From assembly GCA_964347995.1 (NCBI GenBank), contig CAYGBA010000043.1, positions 1 to 13,312 on the forward strand: 13,312 nucleotides of DNA, given 5' to 3'. The translations under genes were made by a program, and so were the position numbers. Within the stretch, counting starts at the first letter, position 1; each line of letters starts with the position of its first letter. The DNA comes from GCA-020348365 sp964347995 (GTDB taxonomy: Archaea > Thermoproteota > Bathyarchaeia > Bathyarchaeales > Bathyarchaeaceae). The notes below the pieces were generated by a model. That model was not told the DNA's origin. It was given only the letters and a program-made list of their open reading frames with translations, and made no database searches. Below, piece after piece: positions 6,210 through 13,312 of the stretch.

Positions 6210-6230
6210 AGCTGGTTCTAGAGCGTAAGG

Positions 6231-6240
6231 AAAATTAATA
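6231..6240 (+). promoter_or_regulatory. TATA-like box of the ABC ATPase gene
   Basis: AAAATTAATA predicts transcription from about 6262, followed by GGGGT at 6276-6280 and TTG 6288. Confidence 0.4.
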
Positions 6241-6287
6241 ACGCCCTTAGGTTTGAAATAAATGGAGTATTATTCGGGGTCTATAAT

Positions 6288-7385
6288 TTGGCTGAGATTC
6301 TTCTGAGAAACGTGACGAAGCGGTTTGAGAATGTCGTGGCAGTGAACAATCTCAGTTTGAAAGTGGAAGATAAGCAGTTTGTCGTTCTCTTAGGTCCGTC
6401 AGGGTGTGGAAAGACTACTGCGCTCAGGTGTATAGCAGGTTTGGAGACGCCGGAAGAGGGGGAGATCTACATCGGGGATCGACTGGTGAATGACTTGGAT
6501 CCGAAAGATAGGGATGTGGCTATGGTCTTTCAGAACTACGCGCTCTATCCTCACATGACGGTCTTCAATAACCTTGCGTTTCCCTTGGAAAATATGAAGT
6601 TTCCCAAGGATGAGATAAGTAAGAAGGTTCGACAAGTGGCTGGCCTTCTGGAAATAGAGAAGCTTCTCAGTAGAAAACCGAAGCAGCTCAGCGGTGGCCA
6701 GCAGCAAAGAGTTGCCCTGGGCAGAGCCATAGTTAGAGAGCCAAAGGTCTTCTTGATGGATGAACCGCTCAGCAATCTCGATGCCAAGTTGAGAGTCTAC
6801 ATGCGTGCTGAACTCAAAAAACTGCAAGAAAAGATAGGTGTCACCACCATCTATGTCACTCACGACCAAGTGGAAGCGATGACCATGGGCGACGAGATTG
6901 CGATACTAAAGGGCGGCAAGCTCCAGCAGTTTGATCCTCCGAGCAGAGTCTACTCTCAACCCGCCAACCAGTTCGTGGCAGGGTTTGTCGGCAGTCCGCC
7001 CGCAAATTTCTTCAATTGCGTCTTAACGGAAGACGGCAATCTCGAAACCAAAGAGTTTCAGTATCCGTTGCCGGAAGAAATATTGAAAGCGGCCAAAAAC
7101 GCCACTTCGGAGGAAATAGTGCTTGGAATACGTCCTCAAGACGTTCGAGTCTACAAAGATCCCCAAGCCAAGAAAGGATTAATCGAGGCCGACCTCTATA
7201 CGACTGAGCCTTTAGGCGACATGCTGATACTGGACCTACAGATTGGCGAAGGGCTCTACAAAGTCGTCCTGAGTCCCGACTTCGAGATCGGACAGACCGA
7301 CAAGTTCTGGATTGAATTCCCCATCGACAAAGTCTACCTCTTCGACAAGAAGACCGGAAAATCCCTAGTGCAGCAATCGACGTAG
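6288..7385 (+). CDS. MalK/UgpC-type sugar ABC transporter ATPase
   Basis: This 365-residue subunit should bind the cytoplasmic side of the permease pair encoded at 8641-10376 and drive sugar import by ATP hydrolysis. All core motifs are intact: Walker A GPSGCGKT (36-43), Q-loop FQNYALYPHMTV (Q82), signature LSGGQQQR (134-141), Walker B VFLMDEP with catalytic E159, D-loop SNLDAK, and H-loop H192 (VTHDQVEAMTM). The remaining 130 or so residues form the OB/TOBE-like regulatory domain of carbohydrate-importer ATPases (FVGSPPANFF, IVLGIRPQDV). The start is TTG with GGGGT seven bases upstream. The glycoside hydrolase gene follows on the same strand after 83 bp. It is encoded apart from its permeases, as in some archaeal sugar loci. 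Substrate cannot be read from the ATPase. Confidence 0.95.
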   Translation: MAEILLRNVTKRFENVVAVNNLSLKVEDKQFVVLLGPSGCGKTTALRCIAGLETPEEGEIYIGDRLVNDLDPKDRDVAMVFQNYALYPHMTVFNNLAFPLENMKFPKDEISKKVRQVAGLLEIEKLLSRKPKQLSGGQQQRVALGRAIVREPKVFLMDEPLSNLDAKLRVYMRAELKKLQEKIGVTTIYVTHDQVEAMTMGDEIAILKGGKLQQFDPPSRVYSQPANQFVAGFVGSPPANFFNCVLTEDGNLETKEFQYPLPEEILKAAKNATSEEIVLGIRPQDVRVYKDPQAKKGLIEADLYTTEPLGDMLILDLQIGEGLYKVVLSPDFEIGQTDKFWIEFPIDKVYLFDKKTGKSLVQQST

Positions 7386-7468
7386 TCATCAACAACCAGA
7401 TTCTCGCATTGTCTCCAGTTGATATCTATAGATGGTAAGGCAGAAAGCCACTGCATGAGGAAGGCTAA

Positions 7469-8632
7469 TTGGAAATCCCGGAGATCAAACGAAGACTTCT
7501 CGAGGATCTGGAAAAGTTGAGAAGTCCGCAGGGCTATCTTAATGCCGGCTACCCTCGATACCATACGCTGTTCGGCCGTGATTCCCTCATCTCTGCCTGG
7601 CAAATGCTCAGAGTTGATCCCGCCATCGCCAAAGCCACTCTCCAGATGCTGGCTAACCATCAAGGAACTGAGGTGAACCCAAGGGCGGAGGAAGAACCTG
7701 GAAAGATTCTCCATGAATTCAGCCTTGATCCCCAGAGGAGCGATGTGGAATTGGCTCACTGGGACTTTCCTTATTACGGCAGTATCGACAGTACTCCGCT
7801 GTTCATAGTGGTTGCGCGTGCATACTACCAGACGACTCAAGACTACTCATTTCTGCGGTCGATCTGGTCGAACATACTAGCCGCCTATAGGTGGATCACG
7901 GTTTCCGGAGATGGAGATGGGGATGGCTATGTAGAGTACCTGAGAATGAATCCTTGGGGGCTATTTCACCAGGGTTGGAAGGATAGCGTTGAAGATCACT
8001 TGGGGATTGAACCCCCAGTAGCCATGGTAGAGGCTCAAGGCTACACTTATGCTGCGTTCCAAAACCTTATCTTTCTAGAAAAAGCGCTTGGTGAGAATAA
8101 TGTTGCGGACAAATTGGCCGTCAGATCGGAAGCATTGAAGACAAGGTTCAACGAAGACTATTGGATGAGACGGGAGAGTTGTTTTGCTCTAGCTTTGGAT
8201 GGTGATAAACGACAGAAGGCTGTGGTCACCTCGAATCCTGGGCATCTCCTTTTCACCGGAATCGTCGCTTCAGACAAAGTCAAGCCGCTCGTCTCCCGTC
8301 TTTTCCAAGCGGATCTTTGGACATCCTATGGCATAAGGACTCACTCCGATAGAGAACCAGACTATGACCCTTATAGCTATCACAAAGGGTCAGTCTGGCC
8401 ACACGATAACTGGATCATCTGTAAAGGACTGTTGAACCTAGGTTTCACATTCCAAGCCGATCGTATAAAGGCAGCATTACTGAAGGCTTTCAAAGAGCTT
8501 GGTGGAATTCCTGAGTTGTATGCTGTTGTTGATGATAGAATCATCGATCTCCACGAAGCAGAGCATGTGTATGCTAACCCTCTGCAAGCTTGGTCGACTG
8601 CTGCTTTGCTTGAGATGATATGGACTGACTAA
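7469..8632 (+). CDS. Cytoplasmic (alpha/alpha)6 glycoside hydrolase, amylo-alpha-1,6-glucosidase/GH63-like (COG3408)
   Basis: A 387-residue glycosidase consisting only of the toroid catalytic domain. Recognisable signatures are LFGRDSL (34-40), YYGSIDSTPLF (102-112), a Ca-loop-like acidic run GDGDGDGYVEY (147-157), QGWKDS (168-173), SYHKGSVWPHDN (303-314), PELYA (348-352) and NPLQAWSTAAL (370-380). By analogy with related families, an acid in WKDS (D172) and a Glu such as E349 are candidate catalytic residues. There is no signal peptide or N-terminal beta-domain, so it should act inside the cell on an imported oligosaccharide. Candidates include alpha-1,6- or other alpha-glucosides, a glucosylglycerate/mannosylglycerate-type solute, or trehalose. 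The start is TTG 7469 with GAGGAAGG upstream. Its stop lies 8 bp from the end of the converging permease gene. Confidence 0.85.
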   Translation: MEIPEIKRRLLEDLEKLRSPQGYLNAGYPRYHTLFGRDSLISAWQMLRVDPAIAKATLQMLANHQGTEVNPRAEEEPGKILHEFSLDPQRSDVELAHWDFPYYGSIDSTPLFIVVARAYYQTTQDYSFLRSIWSNILAAYRWITVSGDGDGDGYVEYLRMNPWGLFHQGWKDSVEDHLGIEPPVAMVEAQGYTYAAFQNLIFLEKALGENNVADKLAVRSEALKTRFNEDYWMRRESCFALALDGDKRQKAVVTSNPGHLLFTGIVASDKVKPLVSRLFQADLWTSYGIRTHSDREPDYDPYSYHKGSVWPHDNWIICKGLLNLGFTFQADRIKAALLKAFKELGGIPELYAVVDDRIIDLHEAEHVYANPLQAWSTAALLEMIWTD

Positions 8633-8640
8633 GGGGGTGT

Positions 8641-9492
8641 TTATCCCTTGACTGTCCATCCGATCATGCCTCTGACATAATATCTTTGCAGAAGCACGAA
8701 GACCACAATGGGAACAATCATGACTATTATGGACGCTGCTGACAGCACCCCCCAGTTTACACGGTATTGCTCGCGTCCAATAAATTCAATACGTTGTGTT
8801 GCCAGCAACAGGTCTTGATCGTAGATGAAGGCCTTCGCTAGGAAGAAGTCGTTCCACACCCACATAAATTGTAGAACCACGACAGAGGCTAGGGCGGGCA
8901 GGGACATTGGGAGCACGATTTTGTAGAATATTTTCCAGTCTGAGGCGCCGTCGACTCGGGCTGCTTCTTCCACTTCAATTGGGAGGGTTGCGAAGAAGTT
9001 TCTCATAAACAAGATTATCCATGGGAGCCCCCAGGCAGAGTGAATGAGTATCAGACTCAGGTAGTTGTCCAATAACCCTGCGCGTACCATTATTTGAAAT
9101 AGGGGGATGACGACGCTTTGTTGGGGCAACGCCATCAAGAGAACAATGGTCAGGAAGAGATAGCTCTTTATTTTGAAACTGAACCTTGCAAATACGTAAC
9201 TGGAAAGGGCACCCACGAACAACGGAATCGCAGTCGAAGGAATGGTAACAATGAAAGAATTGAGTAGGCCTCTGCTCATTGGCCAGGTAGGATCGCTGAA
9301 AGCCTGTATGTAACTGGTTATTGAGGGATGGAAACTCTCGAAGCTCCACCAGCCTCGGAGAATCTCGTCAAAAGGTCGTATTGAAGCCATGAAAACGCCC
9401 AGAAAGGGGACGAGCCACAGAATTCCAATTGACCATCCTATGATGTGAAGGGTGATTTTCAGAATCGTCCGTCGAGTAAGCTTCACATTCAT
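8641..9492 (-). CDS. ABC sugar transporter permease, MalG type
   Basis: A 283-residue inner permease with about six membrane segments (about 14-36, 77-103, 110-131, 142-165, 198-216 and 252-272). The EAA coupling motif EVEEAARVDGASDWKIFYK (173-191), followed by IVLPMSLP, contacts the ATPase. The N-terminal hydrophobic helix and the long periplasmic-side loop after SIRPFDEI match the MalG/CUT1 subfamily. The start ATG overlaps the stop of the upstream permease by 4 bp (ATGA), indicating translational coupling. The gene ends the leftward operon. Confidence 0.95.
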   Translation of the reverse strand: MNVKLTRRTILKITLHIIGWSIGILWLVPFLGVFMASIRPFDEILRGWWSFESFHPSITSYIQAFSDPTWPMSRGLLNSFIVTIPSTAIPLFVGALSSYVFARFSFKIKSYLFLTIVLLMALPQQSVVIPLFQIMVRAGLLDNYLSLILIHSAWGLPWIILFMRNFFATLPIEVEEAARVDGASDWKIFYKIVLPMSLPALASVVVLQFMWVWNDFFLAKAFIYDQDLLLATQRIEFIGREQYRVNWGVLSAASIIVMIVPIVVFVLLQRYYVRGMIGWTVKG

Positions 9493-10376
9493 CGCCTCAC
9501 AGTATATCTTATCATTGGAATCATCACAATCGAGGTGAGTACAGTAAGAAGGGTCGCTATGACAGCGGCAGCGTTAAAGTTGAAAGAAACGAACGCCTGC
9601 AACCACATCTCAAAGGCTAAAACTGTTGAAGCTTTTCCCGGTCCACCGCGCGTGGCTATGAAGACTAGGTCAAAAATTTTTAAGTCGTAGAGAATAGTCA
9701 TGGTTATTACAACTATGTTCAGGGGCCTGAGTAGAGGAAAAGTGATTCGACGAAACTTCTTGAAGGGTCCTGCGCCATCTATCTCAGCTGCTTCATAGTA
9801 TTCGTCTGGTATTGTTGCTAACCCTGCGGAATAGATGATCATGCTGAATCCGGTCCACAGCCAGACTGAACCAAAAATCAGACTGAAGAGTGCTGTGTCC
9901 GGCAGCGCGGTCCACGTTCTACTCAGTGCTTCGATGCCAATGAGGTCGAAGAAGGCAGTCACGATGCCAAAGCGCGCTGTAAAGGTGTACTGCAAGATTA
10001 TTCCACCCACGATCAGCGGCGTGACCATGCCTAGGAAGATTATGGACTTCATGATGGGGGAGCCTTTCACATCCCTTAGGATGATTGCGAGGGCGAGACC
10101 TGAAAACATGGACAATGGAAGATGGATAAGAATCCATATTGTGTTGTGCACGATCGCGCCCAGTGGAGGGAATTTGGGGAAGCCTTCTAGATTCACTATT
10201 GCCTTTTTGCTGAGGGTTTCAGAATAGTTCTGCAAACCGACGAATTCGCCAGACGGTGAAAAGAAGCTGAGAAGTAGCGTCTGGAGTATTGGATAGATCA
10301 CGAAGATCACTAGAAGAACCAATGCTGGAAATAAAAAGAGGGGGATTATTATTTTTCGTGCAGGGATTTTTCTCAT
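9489..10376 (-). CDS. ABC sugar transporter permease, MalF type
   Basis: A 295-residue partner of the MalG-type permease. Membrane segments lie at about 9-38, 73-101, 107-131, 163-187, 217-240 and 268-290. The EAA loop DEYYEAAEIDGAGPFKKFRR (191-210), followed by ITFPLLRP, is intact. The start is ATG 10376, five bases after the stop of the binding-protein gene. An in-frame ATG at 10442 would add 22 Arg-rich residues inside that gene and is unlikely. CUT1 permease pairs of this kind import di- and oligosaccharides and related solutes. It lacks the long extra N-terminal region of enterobacterial MalF. Confidence 0.95.
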   Translation of the reverse strand: MRKIPARKIIIPLFLFPALVLLVIFVIYPILQTLLLSFFSPSGEFVGLQNYSETLSKKAIVNLEGFPKFPPLGAIVHNTIWILIHLPLSMFSGLALAIILRDVKGSPIMKSIIFLGMVTPLIVGGIILQYTFTARFGIVTAFFDLIGIEALSRTWTALPDTALFSLIFGSVWLWTGFSMIIYSAGLATIPDEYYEAAEIDGAGPFKKFRRITFPLLRPLNIVVITMTILYDLKIFDLVFIATRGGPGKASTVLAFEMWLQAFVSFNFNAAAVIATLLTVLTSIVMIPMIRYTVRR

Positions 10377-10381
10377 CCCCG

Positions 10382-11806
10382 CTATGGGGCTTCTGCTTGT
10401 ATTGCGGTGAGCACGTTGTCTAGCTCTGTCGGATCGACCCACAGCAGCTTCAACTGGTCCCAGAAAGTGCTTTGGAAGTCGCCACCAAGGGTGTCGTCCA
10501 AGTCAGGGGCGATTGCGAAGTCGGCGATGTATTCGTACACCATTTGATCGACGGCTGGGTATTCGTCTAGCGGGACATTTATGTTTGTGGCGAGGTGACC
10601 GCCTTGTGCAACCTGCAGTCTTTGCGCTTCCGCGCCTATGAGAAAGCTGAAGAGTTCTTCGGCCTCGTCGGCATATTCTGTGTAAGTTGGGATGAAGAAG
10701 TAGTCAGCAGGTAGGACGAGAGCGTCGCAGCCTGGCAGTGGAATGATGCCTAGGTCCGTCGCATTGTCAACCATGCCCGTGATCCAGCTGCCCATGAAGT
10801 AGAGGCCGTAGTCGCCCTGCCACCACGAATTGATCGCTGTCGAGTCCCACGCCAACGGGTCACTGAAGTTACCGAGCGTAGGAACCAAGTAGTCCTCGAA
10901 TATCCCTCTTACCGGGTCGGTGGTCCAGTCTTCTGTGCCATCAATGAGGTCGTATTGCAGTTGGGCGCCTCCGAAGGTTATCAGGAAGTGCTCCGTGATA
11001 TCCGAGAGGGGCCATCCGACACCGTCGCCACTGACGATCGGCTCTTCTGGGGTCACCGCGTCGATATCGGCGAGTAGCGTGGCAAACTCCGCCCACGTTG
11101 ATGTTGCATTCGTCGGTGTTAGACCATTGGCCGCGAAGAAGGATTTCCTGTACCAGAAGCCTGGTTTGACCTTGCCCGTGTAGGCGCCTCCGTAGATCTT
11201 GTTATCAGCGGTGACCGGTCCAAACGTGCCATCCAAGAAGTCGCCTTCGTCGATCAAGTCCGTAACCTCGTGTATATGCCCGTTCGCCGCCTGGTCCGCA
11301 ATGAACCAGCCCCACATGAAGATCACGTCGCCGGGTGCTGTCTCCGCGGCAAACTGCGCTGGCAGAAGCGTTATGAGGTCTTCCGCTCTCAGAACTCTAT
11401 ACTTGACATTAATGCCTGACAACGCCTCGAATCTCTCCAGAATTGGTAGAAAGCCATCCATCTCGGCTCCGGACCATGGACCTACAAGTGTTATTGTCGG
11501 TGACAATGTTGCTTCTACTTCTGATACGCGGTCTGCTATATCAGCGAGATCTCCTGTGATGTCCACGAGATTTCCGGTTATGTCGGCGAGATCGTCGGCT
11601 GTTGCAGTTGCCAATGCAGCAACACTAGTGGCTACGTCAGCGACGCTATCCGTCAGGTCGCCCACGCTGTCTGCCAGACTGGCTACGCTACTTGTCACAG
11701 TGCCGATGTCGCTGGCTACGGTGAAGCCGTACCACAAACTGCTTGCTGAAGTTATTATCGAAACGAGCACTAGAACTACTATTACCATTTCCATTCTGTC
11801 TGCCAT
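10382..11806 (-). CDS. Membrane-anchored sugar-binding protein with coiled-coil stalk
   Basis: A 474-residue extracellular solute-binding protein of the MalE/CUT1 type that should deliver sugar to the permeases. Residues 7-30 form one hydrophobic anchor with no lipobox Cys. Residues 33-102 form a heptad-repeat stalk. The binding domain starts near TITLVGPWSG (104-113), with DGFLPILERFEALSG and PGDVIFMWGW following, then a Trp/Tyr-rich cleft (GFWYRKSFF, WWQGDYGLYFMGSW) expected for carbohydrate stacking. The domain is strongly acidic and its DNA looks richer in G+C than the neighbours. The start is ATG 11806 with AGGTAAT upstream and a TATA-like box at 11841-11850. It leads the operon with the two permeases (5-bp and overlapping junctions) and is divergent from treT. 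The ligand is inferred from context to be trehalose or a maltodextrin. Confidence 0.92.
   Translation of the reverse strand: MADRMEMVIVVLVLVSIITSASSLWYGFTVASDIGTVTSSVASLADSVGDLTDSVADVATSVAALATATADDLADITGNLVDITGDLADIADRVSEVEATLSPTITLVGPWSGAEMDGFLPILERFEALSGINVKYRVLRAEDLITLLPAQFAAETAPGDVIFMWGWFIADQAANGHIHEVTDLIDEGDFLDGTFGPVTADNKIYGGAYTGKVKPGFWYRKSFFAANGLTPTNATSTWAEFATLLADIDAVTPEEPIVSGDGVGWPLSDITEHFLITFGGAQLQYDLIDGTEDWTTDPVRGIFEDYLVPTLGNFSDPLAWDSTAINSWWQGDYGLYFMGSWITGMVDNATDLGIIPLPGCDALVLPADYFFIPTYTEYADEAEELFSFLIGAEAQRLQVAQGGHLATNINVPLDEYPAVDQMVYEYIADFAIAPDLDDTLGGDFQSTFWDQLKLLWVDPTELDNVLTAIQAEAP
11531..11593 (-). repeat. Three tandem 21-bp repeats within the stalk of the binding protein
   Basis: These encode the consecutive heptads DLADITG, NLVDITG and DLADIAD (residues 72-92). 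On the plus strand each unit begins CGAGAT, and the first two units also share CC-GT-ATGTC further on. A second set of protein heptads, SVASLAD, SVGDLTD, SVADVAT and SVAALAT (residues 40-67), lies at 11606-11689. The pattern suggests growth of the stalk by tandem duplication of 21-bp units. Confidence 0.75.
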
Positions 11807-11840
11807 TTTGATTACCTTTTTTGTGCTATGCCTGCTTAAA

Positions 11841-11850
11841 CTACTTATAC
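11841..11850 (-). promoter_or_regulatory. TATA-like box of the binding protein / permease operon
   Basis: The minus strand reads GTATAAGTAG. It predicts transcription near 11820 and a leader of about 14 nt that still holds the AGGTAAT ribosome-binding site before ATG 11806. Confidence 0.5.
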
Positions 11851-11938
11851 TTTTTTGTGATGACCTACCTCAACATATGAGAGTCTTTTGGAAGTAATAC
11901 GTCAAGAAGATTCAGTAAAAACATGAGTCAAAAGAAGA

Positions 11939-11958
11939 TTGAAAAATTCAGTTTTCAA
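11939..11958. promoter_or_regulatory. Inverted repeat between the divergent promoters, candidate operator
   Basis: TTGAAAA and TTTTCAA form 7-bp inverted arms around a 6-bp spacer (ATTCAG). The site sits in the 220-bp divergent region, about 40 bp upstream of the probable treT TATA box. It is a plausible site for a sugar-responsive regulator. It does not resemble the TACT-N3-AGTA pattern described for Thermococcus TrmB. Confidence 0.35.
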
Positions 11959-11987
11959 ACTTGTCGCAACTCTCCTCTTGTGCAAAG

Positions 11988-11995
11988 CTATTATT
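11988..11995 (+). promoter_or_regulatory. TATA-like box of treT
   Basis: CTATTATT preceded by GCAAAG (BRE-like) predicts transcription from about 12018, just before AGGGAAGAGCG and ATG 12027. Confidence 0.4.
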
Positions 11996-12026
11996 GTGCC
12001 CCTATTACACAGTCTAGGGAAGAGCG

Positions 12027-13256
12027 ATGAGTACAGTTCAGGTTAATGAGCTGTCGTTGAGTGACTACGGGAAAATAGTTGGAAGCAGCGAGATCGACGA
12101 AATACGACGCCTGGCTGAAAAACTTGTCGGTAAATCGATAGTTCATGTGAACTCTACCTCCTTCGGAGGCGGCGTGGCAGAAATTCTGCACAGACTTGTT
12201 CCATTGATGAACGATGTAGGCCTGAAAGCCCAGTGGAAAGTGATCAAGGGCAGTAAAGACTTCTTTGATGTCACCAAAGCCTTCCACAACGCCCTCCAAG
12301 GAAAAGAGACCGCGTTAACTGAGGTCATGAAGAAGGTCTACCTTCAGTACAACGAATTGAACGCCAATCTACTTGATCTGGACTACGACTACGTTGTGGT
12401 GCATGATCCGCAACCCTTGGCCATTCTCAACTACTGCGACAACAAGACGGGAAAGTGGATATGGCGCTGCCACATCGACGTGTCTGGACCAAACCCGGCG
12501 TATTGGCGTTTCCTAGAGCCCTTCTTCCATGATTATGACGCTTTCATTTTCAGTATGAAGAAGTATGTGAAGAGCCCGCTAGAGAAAAGAAATGTCGCCA
12601 TCATTCCTCCTTCAATCGATCCCATGAGCGACAAGAACAAACCTCTGCCAGAAGACGACATTCTTTCGATTCTAGAGAGATATGACATAGATCCGGACAA
12701 CCCCATTCTGGCACAAGTGGCAAGATTCGACCCGTGGAAAGACCCGTTAGGCGTCATTGATGCATATCGGATAGTCAAGCAGACGATGCCCGAAGTTCAA
12801 CTGCTGTTGATAAGTAGTATGGCCTATGATGATCCGGAAGGCTGGGTCTACTACGAGAAGACCGCACGCCACGCAGGAAAGGACTACGACATCCACCTCC
12901 TGACAGACCTGATTGGGGTCGGCAGCTTGGAGGTCAACGCGTTTCAGAGGGCATCCGATGTGGCTCTGCTGAAATCTATTCGGGAAGGGTTCGGGCTAAG
13001 CGTAGCCGAAGCGCTATGGAAAGAGGTGCCGGTTGTGGGTGGAAATGTCGGAGGAATCCCCCTCCAAATAATGGACGGTGAGACCGGGTTCCTAGTAGAC
13101 ACCGTGGAAGCGGCTGCTGAGAAGACGCTACACCTACTAAAACATACTAATGAAGCAGAAGAAATGGGCAAGAATGGGAAAGAACATGTGAAGAACAGCT
13201 TTCTCGTCACAAGACACTTGAAAGACTACTTGAAACTCTTCCTACAGCTTGCCTGA
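12027..13256 (+). CDS. treT: Trehalose glycosyltransferring synthase (GT4 family)
   Basis: TreT makes trehalose reversibly from NDP-glucose and glucose; in Thermococcales it belongs to a trehalose/maltose uptake locus. This 409-residue protein has the GT-B fold. STSFGGGVAEILHRLVPLMN (43-62) is the diagnostic N-domain segment. HDPQPLA (125-131), WRCHIDVSGPNP (146-157) and PPSIDPMS (about 194-201) follow. The C-domain has QVARFDPWKDPLGVIDAY (about 231-248) and REGFGLSVAEALWKEVPVVG (about 319-338), the latter holding the GT4 E-x7-E nucleotide-sugar motif. The start is ATG with AGGGA 7-11 bases upstream. It is divergent from the binding-protein operon, so imported trehalose could be turned into NDP-glucose and glucose, or trehalose made as a compatible solute. 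A trehalose phosphorylase-like activity is the main alternative. Confidence 0.92.
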   Translation: MSTVQVNELSLSDYGKIVGSSEIDEIRRLAEKLVGKSIVHVNSTSFGGGVAEILHRLVPLMNDVGLKAQWKVIKGSKDFFDVTKAFHNALQGKETALTEVMKKVYLQYNELNANLLDLDYDYVVVHDPQPLAILNYCDNKTGKWIWRCHIDVSGPNPAYWRFLEPFFHDYDAFIFSMKKYVKSPLEKRNVAIIPPSIDPMSDKNKPLPEDDILSILERYDIDPDNPILAQVARFDPWKDPLGVIDAYRIVKQTMPEVQLLLISSMAYDDPEGWVYYEKTARHAGKDYDIHLLTDLIGVGSLEVNAFQRASDVALLKSIREGFGLSVAEALWKEVPVVGGNVGGIPLQIMDGETGFLVDTVEAAAEKTLHLLKHTNEAEEMGKNGKEHVKNSFLVTRHLKDYLKLFLQLA

Positions 13257-13312
13257 TCGAGTGGGCAAAGAAGACTCCTTTGTACAGCCGAGATCTCTCT
13301 CGCTGTCAAGAT

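Noticed and set aside
7334..7840. 168-codon frame opposite the start of the glycoside hydrolase
   Set aside because: Antisense shadow; the plus-strand product shows strong family motifs throughout.
8633..8640. Terminator between the converging hydrolase and MalG-type genes
   Set aside because: Only 8 bp separate the stops, and no T-run or hairpin could be seen.
10377..10442. N-terminal extension of the MalF-type permease (Arg/Ser-rich 22 residues)
   Set aside because: It lies inside the end of the binding-protein gene in another frame; ATG 10376, five bases after the stop, gives a normal permease N-terminus.
11820..11832. TTGTGCTAT shared by the ahcY promoter (minus strand) and the region before the binding-protein gene
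   Set aside because: A 9-bp match in AT-rich promoters is likely by chance, and the orientation relative to the genes differs.
11199..11897. 232-codon open frame opposite the binding-protein gene
   Set aside because: Low-complexity Ser/Ala/Thr translation is the antisense shadow of the repeat-rich stalk and the GC-rich gene; it has no start signal or family motif.

Overview
The window looks like archaeal chromosome. At its left edge is the N-terminus of an Sm-like (LSm) protein. S-adenosylhomocysteine hydrolase is the short archaeal/bacterial form. TreT is a family best known from hyperthermophilic archaea. Many starts are TTG or GTG preceded by GGTGA- or GGAGG-like Shine-Dalgarno motifs, and AT-rich TATA-like boxes lie about 25-30 bp before the expected transcript starts. 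Gene density and moderate GC would suit a Bathyarchaeota-like or other TACK lineage, but that placement is an inference and no marker here settles it.

Left part (1-3066, mostly minus strand): a truncated LSm gene, a small membrane protein on the plus strand, then a leftward block of S-adenosylhomocysteine hydrolase (ahcY), a two-helix membrane protein with an acidic tail, and a single-domain sugar-phosphate nucleotidyltransferase. The last two probably share a promoter just after ahcY.

Middle part (3150-6287): a rightward pair, an AAA_33-type P-loop kinase followed by a PHP phosphoesterase, converges on a leftward aminoglycoside-phosphotransferase-like kinase. The two kinases correspond to the two halves of a protein that is commonly a single fused chain in bacteria (COG2187 + COG0645). 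The leftward kinase begins with a degenerate copy of the first 26 codons of ahcY. The similarity extends upstream through the start codon and ribosome-binding site, so the 5' end of ahcY appears to have been duplicated onto another gene.

Right part (6288-13256): a sugar uptake and conversion cluster. A MalK-type ABC ATPase and a cytoplasmic (alpha/alpha)6 glycoside hydrolase run rightward. They converge, 8 bp apart, on a leftward operon encoding a membrane-anchored sugar-binding protein and two MalF/MalG-type permeases. Divergent from the binding protein is treT, trehalose glycosyltransferring synthase. Together they could import an alpha-glucoside such as trehalose or maltodextrin, hydrolyse oligosaccharides, and interconvert trehalose with NDP-glucose and glucose. 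No TrmB-like regulator is present. The binding protein carries an unusual coiled-coil stalk of about 70 residues, partly built from 21-bp tandem repeats, between its membrane anchor and its sugar-binding domain.

No rRNA, tRNA, CRISPR array, insertion sequence or phage gene was seen. No gene-free stretch exceeds 300 bp.
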